A stretch of DNA of 64,000 nucleotides from JAGVSZ01 sp963747775 (GTDB lineage: Bacteria; Pseudomonadota; Gammaproteobacteria; Burkholderiales; SG8-39). Position numbers and translations under genes: made by a program. Location of the stretch: NCBI GenBank assembly GCA_963747775.1, contig CAVVGT010000003.1, positions 1 through 64,000 on the forward strand, read 5' to 3'. Below the pieces are notes generated by a model, which was given only the letters and a program-made list of their open reading frames with translations, did no database searches and was not told where the DNA came from. Below are positions 17,872 through 31,349 of this stretch, piece after piece. Numbering within the stretch: the stretch's first letter is position 1; every line of letters starts with the position of its first letter.

Positions 17872-20073
17872 ATGCTGGCCCAATCGGTTCGAGCAGATTT
17901 CATTCCCGCCTCCGGCGCGGCGGCTGCGACGCCGGACACGCTCTTCAAGGAGGGCGCGAACTGCGGCGCAGTCGTGCGCGCGGACCGGGTCGCGTTCCTC
18001 GTCGATGCGGACGACTACTTCAAGGCGTTCATCGAGGCTGCCGAGCGCGCCGAGCGCTCGATCATCATCCTCGCGTGGGACTTCGACAGCCGCACCGGAC
18101 TGTGCTTCGACGCCGACGGCGCCTGCCGGGAGACGCTCGGCGATTTCCTGAACCGCCTGGCGCGCCGCCGCCGCAAGCTCGAGATCCACGTGCTCGACTG
18201 GGACTACCCGATGGTCTTCGGGCACGACCGCGAGTTCCCGCCCCTCTACGGCCTCGCGTGGAAGCCGCATCGGCGCGTCCACTTCCGGTACGACGACAGC
18301 CATCCCGTCGCAGGCTCGCATCACCAGAAGATCGTCGTGATCGACGAGCGCTTCGCGTTCGTGGGCGGCCTCGATCTCACCGCGCGCCGCTGGGACACGC
18401 CGCAGCACCGGCCGAACGACCCGCGTCGGGTCGCGTTCGGCCAGCCGTACCCCCCGTTCCACGACTTGATGGTCGCGCTCGACGGCGCGGCGGCGCGCGA
18501 TCTGGCGGCGATCGCGCGCCGGCGCTGGCGCGTGGCGACCGGCGCGACCCTGCCGCCGGCCCAGCCCGTCGCACGTGATCCCTGGCCCCCCGGCCTGCGT
18601 CCGGACGTGACCGACGTGCGCGTTGCCATCGCCTGCACCGCGCCGGCGGTCAATGGCGAACCGGGGACCCGCCACGTCGAGCAGTTGTACCTCGACATGA
18701 TCGCGCGCGCCCGGCGCTACATCTTCATCGAGAACCAGTACTTCACCTCGCGCACGATCGGCGCAGCGCTGGCCGCGCGGCTCGCCGCGCTGGACGGCCC
18801 GGAGATCGTGCTCATCACGCGCCTGCTCAGCCACGGCTGGCTCGAGGAGGCGACCATGCACGTGCTCCGCGCGCGCCTCGTCAAGGAGCTGCGCGCGGCC
18901 GACCGGAACGGACGCTTTCACGCGTACTACCCGCATATCGAGGGACTCGCCGAAGGCACGTGCATCGATGTGCATTCCAAGCTGATGATCGTCGACGACG
19001 AGTGGCTGCGCATCGGCTCGTCGAATCTCAGCAATCGCTCGATGGGCGTCGACACCGAGTGCGACGTCGTAATCGAGGCCCTGGGCCAGGCGCGCATCGC
19101 GGACACGATCCGCGGGTTCCGCGACCGGATTCTCGCCGAGCATCTCGGGGCCGACGCCCGCGAGGTCGCGGCGGCAATCGACCGCTCGGGATCGATCCAC
19201 AGTGCCCTCCCGACGCTCGGGACCCCGGCGCGCTCGCTGCGTCCGCTGAACGGGCTGCTAGAGTGGTCCGAGACCGCAGTGCAGGCGGCGGCGCTCGCCG
19301 ACCTGGAACAGCCGGTCTCGATCGAGCGGCTGGTGGAGCAGTTCGATCCGGATACGCGCGTCCGGCGAGCGCTACCGCTGTGGACGACCGTCGCGGCGGT
19401 CGCGCTGACCGTTGCGGGTCTCACCGCTGCGTGGCGCTACACACCGCTTGCGGCTTGGGTGACGCCGGAGAACGTGATCGATTGGGTCGATTCCTTCGCC
19501 CGCGCCTGGTGGGCGCCGCTCGCGATCGTACTGGCGTACACCCCAGCGAGCGTCGTGATGTTTCCGCGTCCCGTGATCACGCTCGCCGCGGTCGTCGCGT
19601 TCGGGCCGTGGCTCGGTTTCGGCTACGCGATGAGCGGAATCCTGCTGTCGGCGCTCGCGGGCTATGTTGCGGGCCGGCATGCGGGACGGGACACGTTGCG
19701 GCGGGTGTCCGGGCGAAAGCTCAACCGGCTGAGCGGGGCGCTGCGACAGCGTGGCATTCTCGCCGTGACGGCCGTGCGGCTCGTGCCGATCGCGCCGTTC
19801 GTGATCGAAAGTCTGGTTGCGGGTGCGGTGCGCATCCGGTGGTGGCACTTCATGCTGGGCACGTTCCTCGGCATGTTGCCCGGCGTGCTCGCTGCGACGG
19901 TGTTCGGCGACCAGCTAGAGGCCGCATTGCGCGACCCTGCGAGGATCAATTACTGGGTGGTCGGGGGCGTGCTGCTCGTCTTTGCCGTGCTGACGCTCGC
20001 GGTGCGCAAGTGGCTGGCCCGGCAAGCGGGGGTGCCGGCATCGTCCGGGCGCGCCGCGAACACCTTGACCTGA
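17872..20073 (+). CDS. Phospholipase D-like protein fused to a VTT/DedA membrane domain
   Basis: 733 residues. Residues about 30-480 hold two PLD catalytic motifs: His151-Gln-Lys153 (SHHQKIVVID, then GGLD) and His368-Ser-Lys370 (DVHSKLMIVDDEW, then GSSNLSNRS). Residues about 500-715 are a VTT (SNARE-associated/DedA) membrane domain with helices and the typical FPRPVITLAAVVAFGPWLGF stretch. Such fusions process or move phospholipids, perhaps cardiolipin-like lipids. The start is uncertain: ATG at 17806 is also possible and neither has a clear ribosome binding site. Confidence 0.88.
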   Translation: MLAQSVRADFIPASGAAAATPDTLFKEGANCGAVVRADRVAFLVDADDYFKAFIEAAERAERSIIILAWDFDSRTGLCFDADGACRETLGDFLNRLARRRRKLEIHVLDWDYPMVFGHDREFPPLYGLAWKPHRRVHFRYDDSHPVAGSHHQKIVVIDERFAFVGGLDLTARRWDTPQHRPNDPRRVAFGQPYPPFHDLMVALDGAAARDLAAIARRRWRVATGATLPPAQPVARDPWPPGLRPDVTDVRVAIACTAPAVNGEPGTRHVEQLYLDMIARARRYIFIENQYFTSRTIGAALAARLAALDGPEIVLITRLLSHGWLEEATMHVLRARLVKELRAADRNGRFHAYYPHIEGLAEGTCIDVHSKLMIVDDEWLRIGSSNLSNRSMGVDTECDVVIEALGQARIADTIRGFRDRILAEHLGADAREVAAAIDRSGSIHSALPTLGTPARSLRPLNGLLEWSETAVQAAALADLEQPVSIERLVEQFDPDTRVRRALPLWTTVAAVALTVAGLTAAWRYTPLAAWVTPENVIDWVDSFARAWWAPLAIVLAYTPASVVMFPRPVITLAAVVAFGPWLGFGYAMSGILLSALAGYVAGRHAGRDTLRRVSGRKLNRLSGALRQRGILAVTAVRLVPIAPFVIESLVAGAVRIRWWHFMLGTFLGMLPGVLAATVFGDQLEAALRDPARINYWVVGGVLLVFAVLTLAVRKWLARQAGVPASSGRAANTLT

Positions 20074-20098
20074 CGCCGGGCGTCGCCCCTGGGCGCCA

Positions 20099-21397
20099 CT
20101 AGTACTTCCGCGGAAAGTAAACGCGGAACGTGCTGCCCTTGCCGGGCTCGGTATGCAGCTCCATGCTCGCGTCGAGGAGCTCGCACAGGCGCTTGACGAT
20201 GGCGAGCCCGATCCCCTCGCCGGGCGGCTCGGCGGGAGCCGGCGCGGAGAGGGCCGAGAGCAGCGGGGGCGGGTCGGCCGCAGCGGCCGCGGCGCTGCCG
20301 GGCGCGGCGCGCTCGCCCACCGCCTGCGCCTCGTCCGTTGCCTTCTTCAGCGCGTGCGCGATCGGCCCGCCCTCGCGGGCGGCCAGTCCGGGGCCGGTGT
20401 CCTGCACGCAGAGCATCCAGCGCCGGGCCTCGCCCGGTGCATCTTCCCAATCCCAGCTCAGCACGACGCCGCCGCGCACGGTGTATTTGAGGGCGTTCAG
20501 CAGCAGGTTCTGCGCGATGCGCCGCAGCTTGGTCGCGTCGCCCTCGACCGGGAGCGCCGCGCACCCTTCGGCGAGCAAGGCAAGCCCGCGCGACCGGGCG
20601 AGAGGCTGGAGCGTCGTGCAGAGCTCCCGCAAGGTCCCCGCGGCGTCGAACGGCGCGATCACCGGCCGCTCGTGGCCCGCTTCCAGGCGGGCGAGGCTGA
20701 TCAGGTCGTTCAGCAGCCCCTGCATCGCCAAGACGCCCCGCTCGAGCAGCGAAAGCTTGTCCGCCTGCGCGGGCGGCGACGCGGGATCGATCTTCAGCGC
20801 CAGGGCGGCCTGATGCACGACGCCGAGGCTGCCGCGCAAGTCGTGCGCCGCCTCGCGGAGGAACTCCGCGCGCTCCGACTGCACCCGTTCGAGCTCGGTG
20901 AGCGCCGTTTCCAGATCGGCCAGTCGGCCCGCGGCTTCGACCTGCTGCAGGCGCGTGTACTGCGTCGCGCTCTCGCACACGCCGTCGGCGGCGAGCGCCG
21001 CCAGCTCGCGGCGGGCGTGCGCGCACGCGCCGGGGTCGAGGCCGGGGTCGGCGGTCGCGAGCATCTCCAGCTCGTCGACAAGAATGAGGTGCAGGTGCCG
21101 CCACTCGCGCATCAGCTCGCGCTGGCGGTAGCCCTGCTGCCAGCGCACGAGGCCATGACCCAGGGCGCCGTCGCGCTCGTCGCGCGCGGCTTCGGCGCGC
21201 TCGTCCGGACGGCGCGCGCGCAGCCGGCGCTCGAAGGCGTCGAGAACCTCCGGAATGTGGTCGAAGAACTGCGCGCGCGAGAGCGCCGAGACCGTCGTCA
21301 ATTCCGGGTCGGCGTCGGCCGCTGCGCGCCACCGCTGCAGGACGGCGGCGCGACGGGCAGCAAGCGCCGCGGCAATTGAAGCCAGCGGATCGTTCAT
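20099..21397 (-). CDS. Cytoplasmic sensor histidine kinase
   Basis: 432 residues without transmembrane segments. The N-terminal 150 residues look like an RsbRD/RsbT co-antagonist-type helical sensor domain (VLQRWRAAADADPELTTVSALSR). The kinase core has the H-box (EAAHDLRGSLGVVHQ), N-box (QNLLLNALKYT), G1 (DTGPGLA) and G2 (GEGIGLAIVKRL); a 40-residue Ala/Pro-rich insert sits between G1 and G2. It has no receiver, so it must pass phosphate to a separate regulator. It is divergent from the poly-HAMP hybrid kinase operon, which contains receivers. Confidence 0.88.
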   Translation of the reverse strand: MNDPLASIAAALAARRAAVLQRWRAAADADPELTTVSALSRAQFFDHIPEVLDAFERRLRARRPDERAEAARDERDGALGHGLVRWQQGYRQRELMREWRHLHLILVDELEMLATADPGLDPGACAHARRELAALAADGVCESATQYTRLQQVEAAGRLADLETALTELERVQSERAEFLREAAHDLRGSLGVVHQAALALKIDPASPPAQADKLSLLERGVLAMQGLLNDLISLARLEAGHERPVIAPFDAAGTLRELCTTLQPLARSRGLALLAEGCAALPVEGDATKLRRIAQNLLLNALKYTVRGGVVLSWDWEDAPGEARRWMLCVQDTGPGLAAREGGPIAHALKKATDEAQAVGERAAPGSAAAAAADPPPLLSALSAPAPAEPPGEGIGLAIVKRLCELLDASMELHTEPGKGSTFRVYFPRKY

Positions 21398-21735
21398 CGG
21401 ATAGCGATAGATGGACCGGGGCGCAACGACAAGGCTGGCAGTCTACGACGAGTGTCGGACGCACGGTACGGAACTTGCCTCCGTGCGTTTTCGCGCTGGC
21501 GACCCTCCGGAAAACTCGCCGAGGCACTGTAACAACTACATGGCCGGGGAAATTCTTACCGGTATCCCCGGCCCGAGGCTCGCGCGAACAGGAGGCTAGG
21601 CAATGGCGAAGATCCTGCCCGCCGGTAGGGTTCTTGGTCGCGCCCGACGGACCGCTCGTCCGGTCCGTGCGTCGCGAGGCTGCGCGCCATTCGCATTCAG
21701 GCCGCCGCAGTTCCCTTCAGAGAGAAAGAACACCC
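21398..21735. other. Divergent regulatory region between two kinase operons
   Basis: 338 bases. It contains a sigma-54-like site (21464-21479), an inverted repeat GGCCGGGGA...TCCCCGGCC (21542-21572) whose loop reads AATTCTTACCGGTA, and an AGGAGG followed by ATG (21603) opening a 49-codon frame I cannot support as a gene. The hybrid kinase start lies at the right end after GAGAGAAAG. Confidence 0.45.
21464..21479 (+). promoter_or_regulatory. Sigma-54 -24/-12 promoter candidate
   Basis: CGGTACGGAACTTGCC: GG, AC, G and TTGC are in register, with T for C at the fourth position, as in several other sites here. It points to the hybrid kinase operon but is about 260 bp from its start. Confidence 0.45.
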
Positions 21736-26900
<5,165 letters not shown>

Positions 26901-26904
<4 letters not shown>

Positions 26905-28631
26905 GCACCGACGACCTCGAGCGCGTGAGCGTGCTGCTGGTCGACGACCAGCCGGCGCGGCTCCTGAGCTACGAGGCGATCCTTGGCGAGCTCGGACTCG
27001 ATCTCGTGCGGGCGCAGTCGGGCACGGATGCGCTCGCCCGGCTCATGGAGCGCGAGTTCGCCGCGATCCTGCTCGACGTGAACATGCCGGGCATGGACGG
27101 TTTCGAGACCGCGACCACCATCCATCGCCATCCGCGGTTCGAGAAGACGCCGATCATCTTCGTCACCGCGGTCCACGTCACCGACCTCGACCGGCTGAAG
27201 GGCTACCAGCTCGGCGCGGTGGACTACGTGTATGTCCCGGTGGTGCCCGAGATCCTGCGCAGCAAGGTGCAAGTGCTCGCCGAGCTGCATGCGCAGCGCA
27301 AGAAGCTCGAGCGCCTCAACCGCTCGCTCGAGGAGGCACACACGAGCCTCCAGGCCGAGCGCGCACGCGAGCTTGCCGCGCTGAACGAGACCCTCGCGCA
27401 CGCCAATGCCGAGCTCGCTCGCAATAACGCCGCGCTGGTGCGCGAGATTGCCGAGCGCGAGCGCGCCGAACGAGCGCTCCAGGACGCCGACCGGCGCAAG
27501 AACACGTTCCTCGCGACGCTTTCGCACGAGCTGCGCAATCCGCTGGCCGCGATCGCGAACGCGGTGCGGGTGCTCCACGTCGCCGCGCTGGGAGAGCCGC
27601 GCGTCGACGCCGCGCGCGACGTGCTCGAGCGTCAGATCGCCCATCTCGTCCGCCTCGTCGACGACCTCCTCGACGTGTCGCGCATCACCACCGGGAAGAT
27701 CAGCCTGCGCCGGGAGCCGGTCGATCTCGCGAGCGTCGTCGAGCGCGCTGTCGAGACGGCGGTGCCGCACCTGACCGACCGCCGGCAGCGATTGTCGGTG
27801 CACACGCTCCCGGAGGCGCTCTGGGTGGACGGCGATCCGGTGCGCCTCACCCAGGTGGTGGCGAACCTGCTGGTAAACGCAATCAAGTACACCGGCGAGG
27901 CGGGGCGCATCGAGCTGCGGGTGGAGCGGCGCGCGGGTGCGGATGCGTCGGCCACGGAGGCCGTGCTGCGCGTCGTGGACAGCGGGATCGGAATTGCGCC
28001 GGAAATGCTGCCGCGGATATTCGATCTCTTCAGCCAGGGCGAGCACGGTCCCGAGCGCCACGAAGGGGGGCTCGGCGTGGGGCTCGCGCTCGTGCGGGAG
28101 CTGGTCGCGCTCCACGGCGGAACGGTGGACGTGTCGAGCGCCGGCGTGGGCGAGGGTGCGGAGTTCGTCGTCCGCTTCCCTGCCATCGAGGCACCGGCGC
28201 GCGCGGCGGACCGTCCTCCCGCACGCGTGCCGGAAATGATGGGTACGGGGCCGCGGCGCGTACTGGTGGTCGACGACAACCCGGACTCCGCGGAGAGCCT
28301 CGCCGCGCTGCTGGGCATCGTTGGCCACGAGGTGCACCAGGCGCACGACGGCCGGCAGGCGCTGGAGCTTGCGCGCAGGCTCGTACCGGACGTCATGCTG
28401 CTCGACATCGGCATGCCCGGAATGAGCGGGCACGAGGTCGCGCGGCGGCTGCGAACCGACCCCGGCATGCGGGACACGGTGATCATCGCGCTGACTGGCT
28501 ACGGGACGGACGAGGATCGCCGCGCCTCCGGGGAGGCCGGATTCGACGGCCATCTGGTCAAGCCGATCGACTTCGAGGCGCTCGAGCGGATTCTCGCGGC
28601 ATTGCCCGCGCGACGCCCCGAGGCGGCGTGA
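26901..28631 (+). CDS. Hybrid histidine kinase (REC-HisKA-HATPase-REC)
   Basis: 576 residues from a GTG that overlaps the stop of the poly-HAMP kinase (GTGA), so the two are translationally coupled. Order: receiver with Asp59 (LLDVNMPG), a coiled coil, HisKA with His209 (LSHELRNPLAAI), HATPase (LLVNAIKYT, DSGIGIAPEM, GLGVGLALV), and a C-terminal receiver with Asp502 (LLDIGMPGMSG). The N-terminal receiver could take phosphate from the upstream kinase, giving a multistep relay. It has no membrane segment. Confidence 0.92.
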
Positions 28632-28657
28632 GTCGCCCGCCCGCGTCTCGCGGCGCC

Positions 28658-28673
28658 GGGCACGCTGGCTGCT
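28658..28673 (+). promoter_or_regulatory. Sigma-54 -24/-12 promoter candidate
   Basis: GGGCACGCTGGCTGCT, with the GGCACG core and CTGC at -12. It lies 15 bp before the ATG at 28687, so the receiver gene may really start at the GTG at 28741. Confidence 0.5.
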
Positions 28674-28686
28674 TGACCGTATCGCC

Positions 28687-29127
28687 ATGGCGAGCGTTCC
28701 GCATTCCTCCGGCGCCGTGGAAGGCCTTACGTCGCACGCGGTGCTCGCGGGCGAGCGGGTCCTCGCGGTCGATGACGATTACGATGCGCGCGACCTGCTC
28801 GCGACGCTGTTCGAAGGGGCGGGCGCGGAAGTGCGTACCGCCGCAAGCGGCGCCGAGGCGCTTGCGGCGCTGCGCGTCTGGTGGCCCACGGTGATCGTGT
28901 CCGATATCGGGATGCCGGGGCAGGACGGCTACGAGCTGATCGGCGCGATCCGGGCGCTGCCCGGCGGCGATCGCCTTCCCGCGGCCGCGCTCACCGCCCG
29001 CTCTCGCCAAGAGGATTGCGCCCGCGCGTTCGCGGCCGGCTTTCAGGCTTACATTTCCAAGCCGGCCGATGCCGATCAACTGATCGCGGCCGTCATCCAC
29101 CTTGCGCGCGCAGCGCGCAAGCGCTGA
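28687..29127 (+). CDS. Stand-alone response regulator receiver
   Basis: 146 residues, a single REC domain with no output domain: acidic patch RVLAVDDDYDARD, phospho-acceptor Asp73 (VIVSDIGMPGQDGYEL), and the conserved Lys near the end (YISKPADADQL). The first 27 residues precede the domain, so translation may start at the GTG at 28741. It follows the two hybrid kinases by 55 bp and probably shuttles phosphate between them and a final regulator. Confidence 0.88.
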   Translation: MASVPHSSGAVEGLTSHAVLAGERVLAVDDDYDARDLLATLFEGAGAEVRTAASGAEALAALRVWWPTVIVSDIGMPGQDGYELIGAIRALPGGDRLPAAALTARSRQEDCARAFAAGFQAYISKPADADQLIAAVIHLARAARKR

Positions 29128-29196
29128 ACCCGGCCGCGGGGCCACGCCGCACGCTGCGCCTCGCACATGGCTGCCAAGGCGCGCCTCCGCAGCAGG

Positions 29197-29655
29197 CTAG
29201 GGCCGCTTGTCGAGGAATGCCACGACGCGCGGCATCGGTTGCGCGACCGTCAGCGCGAAGTAGAGCGCCTCGCTCTCGCCGAGCGCGCGACCGCGGAACA
29301 GGACCGCCGTGGTCTCCGCGCCGACTACGCAGCCTTCGCGGTGCAGCGCATGCAGCAGCGCGGCGAGCGCGGCGGGGAAGCTCTCGAGCGGGCCGCCGCG
29401 CGCGTAGATCCGGATGTCGCGCACGTCGCGGGGATCGAGCCCGAACGCACGGACGAAAGCGGCGCTTGCCAGTCGCGGGCGGTCGGTGTCAGCGATCGTG
29501 AGCCGCTGCAGCGAGCCGAGCGGGGGCCCCGCCGGCGCCCGCAGTGGAGCGCTCTCCGCAGGTGCGTCCGCGGCGCCGGGGGGCGCCGCATCCCGCGCGG
29601 TCGCCCGCGAAATCAGGTAGACCGCGAGCGCGAGGAAGAGCAGCAGCTCCAACAT
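29197..29655 (-). CDS. Membrane-anchored protein of unknown function
   Basis: 152 residues. A single N-terminal transmembrane segment (MLELLLFLALAVYLI) is followed by a Pro/Ala-rich linker and a soluble domain with mixed secondary structure (LTIADTDRPRLASAAFVRAF and EALYFALTVAQPMPRVVAFLDKRP). I do not recognise the domain. It is convergent with the receiver gene. Confidence 0.6.
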   Translation of the reverse strand: MLELLLFLALAVYLISRATARDAAPPGAADAPAESAPLRAPAGPPLGSLQRLTIADTDRPRLASAAFVRAFGLDPRDVRDIRIYARGGPLESFPAALAALLHALHREGCVVGAETTAVLFRGRALGESEALYFALTVAQPMPRVVAFLDKRP

Positions 29656-29707
29656 CGCCGCGTGCCGTCACACCGGACGGGAACGGCCCGCCCGGGCGCC
29701 TTCCACG

Positions 29708-29839
29708 CTACTGCTTGTTCTTGTCCGCAGCGCCCTGGATCTTCTCGCCGCCGCGCTCGACGTCCTGGCCGAAGCCGTGCATGGTATTGCAGCCGGCGAG
29801 GACTGCGGCGACAAGCACTGCCCAGATGATTCGCGTCAT
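29708..29839 (-). CDS. Entericidin-type small lipoprotein
   Basis: 43 residues, with CAGGAGA before the ATG. The signal peptide ends in the lipobox LAGC, and the short mature part (NTMHGFGQDVERGGEKIQGA) is the classic entericidin A/B pattern. In E. coli entericidin B is a stationary-phase lipoprotein with a role in cell lysis and its antidote. An exact-core sigma-54 promoter lies 46 bp upstream. Confidence 0.92.
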   Translation of the reverse strand: MTRIIWAVLVAAVLAGCNTMHGFGQDVERGGEKIQGAADKNKQ

Positions 29840-29884
29840 GATCGTGTCTCCTGTCCGGCGCGGATTGCGCCACGCCCCCTTGTG

Positions 29885-29900
29885 AGCAACCGGCGTGCCG
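29885..29900 (-). promoter_or_regulatory. Sigma-54 -24/-12 promoter of the entericidin gene
   Basis: On the minus strand CGGCACGCCGGTTGCT, an exact GGCAC-N5-TTGC core, 46 bp from the entericidin ATG. The same 15 bases of this site recur at 49664-49679. Confidence 0.75.
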
Positions 29901-29927
29901 GACGGCTCCCCGCCGCCGCGAGGCACT

Positions 29928-29943
29928 GGGCACGCTGCGTGCT
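29928..29943 (+). promoter_or_regulatory. Sigma-54 -24/-12 candidate for a small RNA
   Basis: GGGCACGCTGCGTGCT: GGCACG core with GTGC at -12, the same variant as at 49151. No gene of ordinary size follows on this strand, but an intrinsic terminator lies about 100 bp downstream. Confidence 0.4.
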
Positions 29944-29953
29944 CGATGCTGGG

Positions 29954-30040
29954 CGAGTACCTGGGACCGTCCTTCGCCCTTGCCTGCCTCCTCCTCCTCG
30001 GGTAAGGGATTCACGACCCGCCAATGGCGGGTCGCTTTTT
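29954..30040 (+). ncRNA. Candidate small RNA (about 87 nt)
   Basis: The interval between the predicted sigma-54 start and the terminator at 30015-30040 holds no supported gene. Its middle is a C/U-rich tract (CCTCCTCCTCCTC at about 29987-29999) complementary to Shine-Dalgarno sequences, a hallmark of regulatory RNAs that block ribosome binding. A 19-codon hydrophobic frame (ATG 29946) starts before the predicted transcript start, so I favour RNA over peptide. Confidence 0.35.
30015..30040 (+). terminator. Intrinsic terminator
   Basis: A perfect 8-bp stem, GACCCGCC (30015-30022) and GGCGGGTC (30026-30033), with a three-base loop and then GCTTTTT. The T-run lies on the plus strand, so it does not serve the minus-strand protease gene next to it. 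Confidence 0.8.
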
Positions 30041-30058
30041 CCGGGGTGCTGATGCAGC

Positions 30059-30904
30059 TCAGCGCCGCGCCTGATAGAGCGGCATCACCTTGTGGGCGTA
30101 CTCCTGCAGGTCGCGCAGCCGGTCCTCCCGGGGCGGGTGCGTGGAGAGCCACTTCGGTGGCCCTCCCTGCGCGACCTGCGCCATTTTCTGCCAGAGCGCG
30201 ACTGCAGCGTGCGGATCGTAGCCGGCGCGAGCCGCGAGCTCGACGCCGATGCGGTCGGCCTCGACCTCCTGGGTGCGGGAGTTCGGCAGGTTGAGCGTCA
30301 CCTCGAGCGCAAGCTGGGCGACGTTCATCCCGGCGTCTCCGATGCCGGCGACTGCGCCGAGCACGCCGAGCGCCACGCCCTGGCCCACCGCGCGCGATGC
30401 GCGCTCCCGGCCGTGCTCGCGCAGCGCGTGGGCGATCTCGTGGCCCATTACCGCCGCGAGCTCGGCGTCGGTGAGGTGAAGCTGCTCGAGCAGCCCGGTA
30501 TAGACCGCGATCTTCCCGCCCGGCATGCACCACGCGTTGAGCTCGGACGTGCTGAGCACGTTCACCTCCCACTTCCAGCTCGGCGCATCGGGCCGGAACG
30601 CTGCGGTTTGCGGGATCAGCCGCTGCGCAACGGTGCGCACGCGCGCCACCTGCGCGGCGTCCCGGTTGAGCGCGTTCTTGGCACGGGCTTCCGCCAGGAC
30701 CTGTGCATACGCTTCGGTTGCGCCTTGGTTGATCTCTTCCTCGCTCACGAGCGGCGACATCGTCTGGCGGCGGTCGACCCCGACCGCGCCCGCCTGGGTG
30801 GTTTCGACCGTGGCGCATGCGCTGAGGCAGGCGACGACCGCGATCGGCGCCACGAGCCGGCGGCATGCAAGAAATGCCCCGCCCGGTAACTTTTTCGCCG
30901 GCAT
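30059..30904 (-). CDS. M48 family metalloprotease lipoprotein
   Basis: 281 residues. The signal peptide ends in a lipobox-like VACLSAC. The zinc-protease motif HEIAH sits in ELAAVMGHEIAHALREH, with the third ligand Glu in EVEADRIGVEL. It resembles BepA/LoiP-type periplasmic proteases that maintain outer-membrane proteins. The ATG overlaps the stop of the small DUF3309 gene (TGATG), so the two are coupled and share the sigma-54 site at 31114-31129. Confidence 0.9.
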   Translation of the reverse strand: MPAKKLPGGAFLACRRLVAPIAVVACLSACATVETTQAGAVGVDRRQTMSPLVSEEEINQGATEAYAQVLAEARAKNALNRDAAQVARVRTVAQRLIPQTAAFRPDAPSWKWEVNVLSTSELNAWCMPGGKIAVYTGLLEQLHLTDAELAAVMGHEIAHALREHGRERASRAVGQGVALGVLGAVAGIGDAGMNVAQLALEVTLNLPNSRTQEVEADRIGVELAARAGYDPHAAVALWQKMAQVAQGGPPKWLSTHPPREDRLRDLQEYAHKVMPLYQARR

Positions 30905-31062
30905 CAGATTCTCCCCAGCGCCATGAGCAGCACCACCGCGATGACGACCACGCCCACGATCCCGATGGGCCCGTAACCCCATGTGCCGCTGTACGGCCAC
31001 GCCGGAAAGACGCCGACGAGAACGAGGACGAGCAGGATGAGAACGATTGCGCCGATGGACAT
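30904..31062 (-). CDS. DUF3309 family small membrane protein
   Basis: 52 residues, two hydrophobic segments around the conserved PAWPYSGTWGYGPIGIVGVVVI stretch that defines DUF3309. A GGGAG site precedes the ATG. It is coupled to the following M48 protease gene through a TGATG overlap. Function unknown; such proteins often accompany stress genes. Confidence 0.85.
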   Translation of the reverse strand: MSIGAIVLILLVLVLVGVFPAWPYSGTWGYGPIGIVGVVVIAVVLLMALGRI

Positions 31063-31113
31063 GAGCACTCCCGGATCAAGCGCGGTGAACGGCGCCGCGA
31101 TGCCCGGGACCGG

Positions 31114-31129
31114 GGCAGCTTTCGTGCCC
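31114..31129 (-). promoter_or_regulatory. Sigma-54 -24/-12 promoter of the DUF3309-M48 operon
   Basis: On the minus strand GGGCACGAAAGCTGCC: GGCACG core with CTGC at -12, about 53 bp before the DUF3309 ATG. Confidence 0.6.
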
Positions 31130-31166
31130 GAGTGGCAGATCGATGGATCAACGCAATCCATTAGGA

Positions 31167-31199
31167 GGCAATTCCTACCGGCTGTGGCAATTCTTGCCG
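31167..31199 (+). promoter_or_regulatory. Tandem repeat, possible enhancer (activator site)
   Basis: Two similar 14-mers, GGCAATTCCTACCG (31167) and GGCAATTCTTGCCG (31186), 19 bp apart, between two diverging sigma-54 sites. The second is nearly palindromic with its flanks (CTGTGGCAA...TTGCCGCACAG). Position suits an upstream activating sequence for an NtrC-type protein; this is inference. Confidence 0.4.
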
Positions 31200-31243
31200 C
31201 ACAGCAAGTCCCGCCGCTTCCTGAAATAACCGGGGAACCGCTC

Positions 31244-31259
31244 GGGTATGCGGATTGCG
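31244..31259 (+). promoter_or_regulatory. Sigma-54 -24/-12 promoter candidate
   Basis: GGGTATGCGGATTGCG: T for C in the -24 core, exact TTGC. It lies 92 bp before the 91-residue hydrophilic protein gene and downstream of the tandem repeat at 31167-31199. Confidence 0.5.
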
Positions 31260-31349
31260 ATGATCCGGGCGTCTGCTTGCGACGCCTGCGCGTCGATCGG
31301 CGTCGTTGCGCGCCGACACTACGAGCAGTCCACTCACAGGAGTAAGCGA

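Noticed and set aside
30015..30040. Hairpin taken as the terminator of the M48 protease gene
   Set aside because: The T-run is on the plus strand, so it does not terminate the minus-strand protease transcript.
31186..31199. GGCAATTCTTGCCG as a sigma-54 promoter
   Set aside because: GG and GC are two bases too close for a -24/-12 element; it fits a protein-binding palindrome better.
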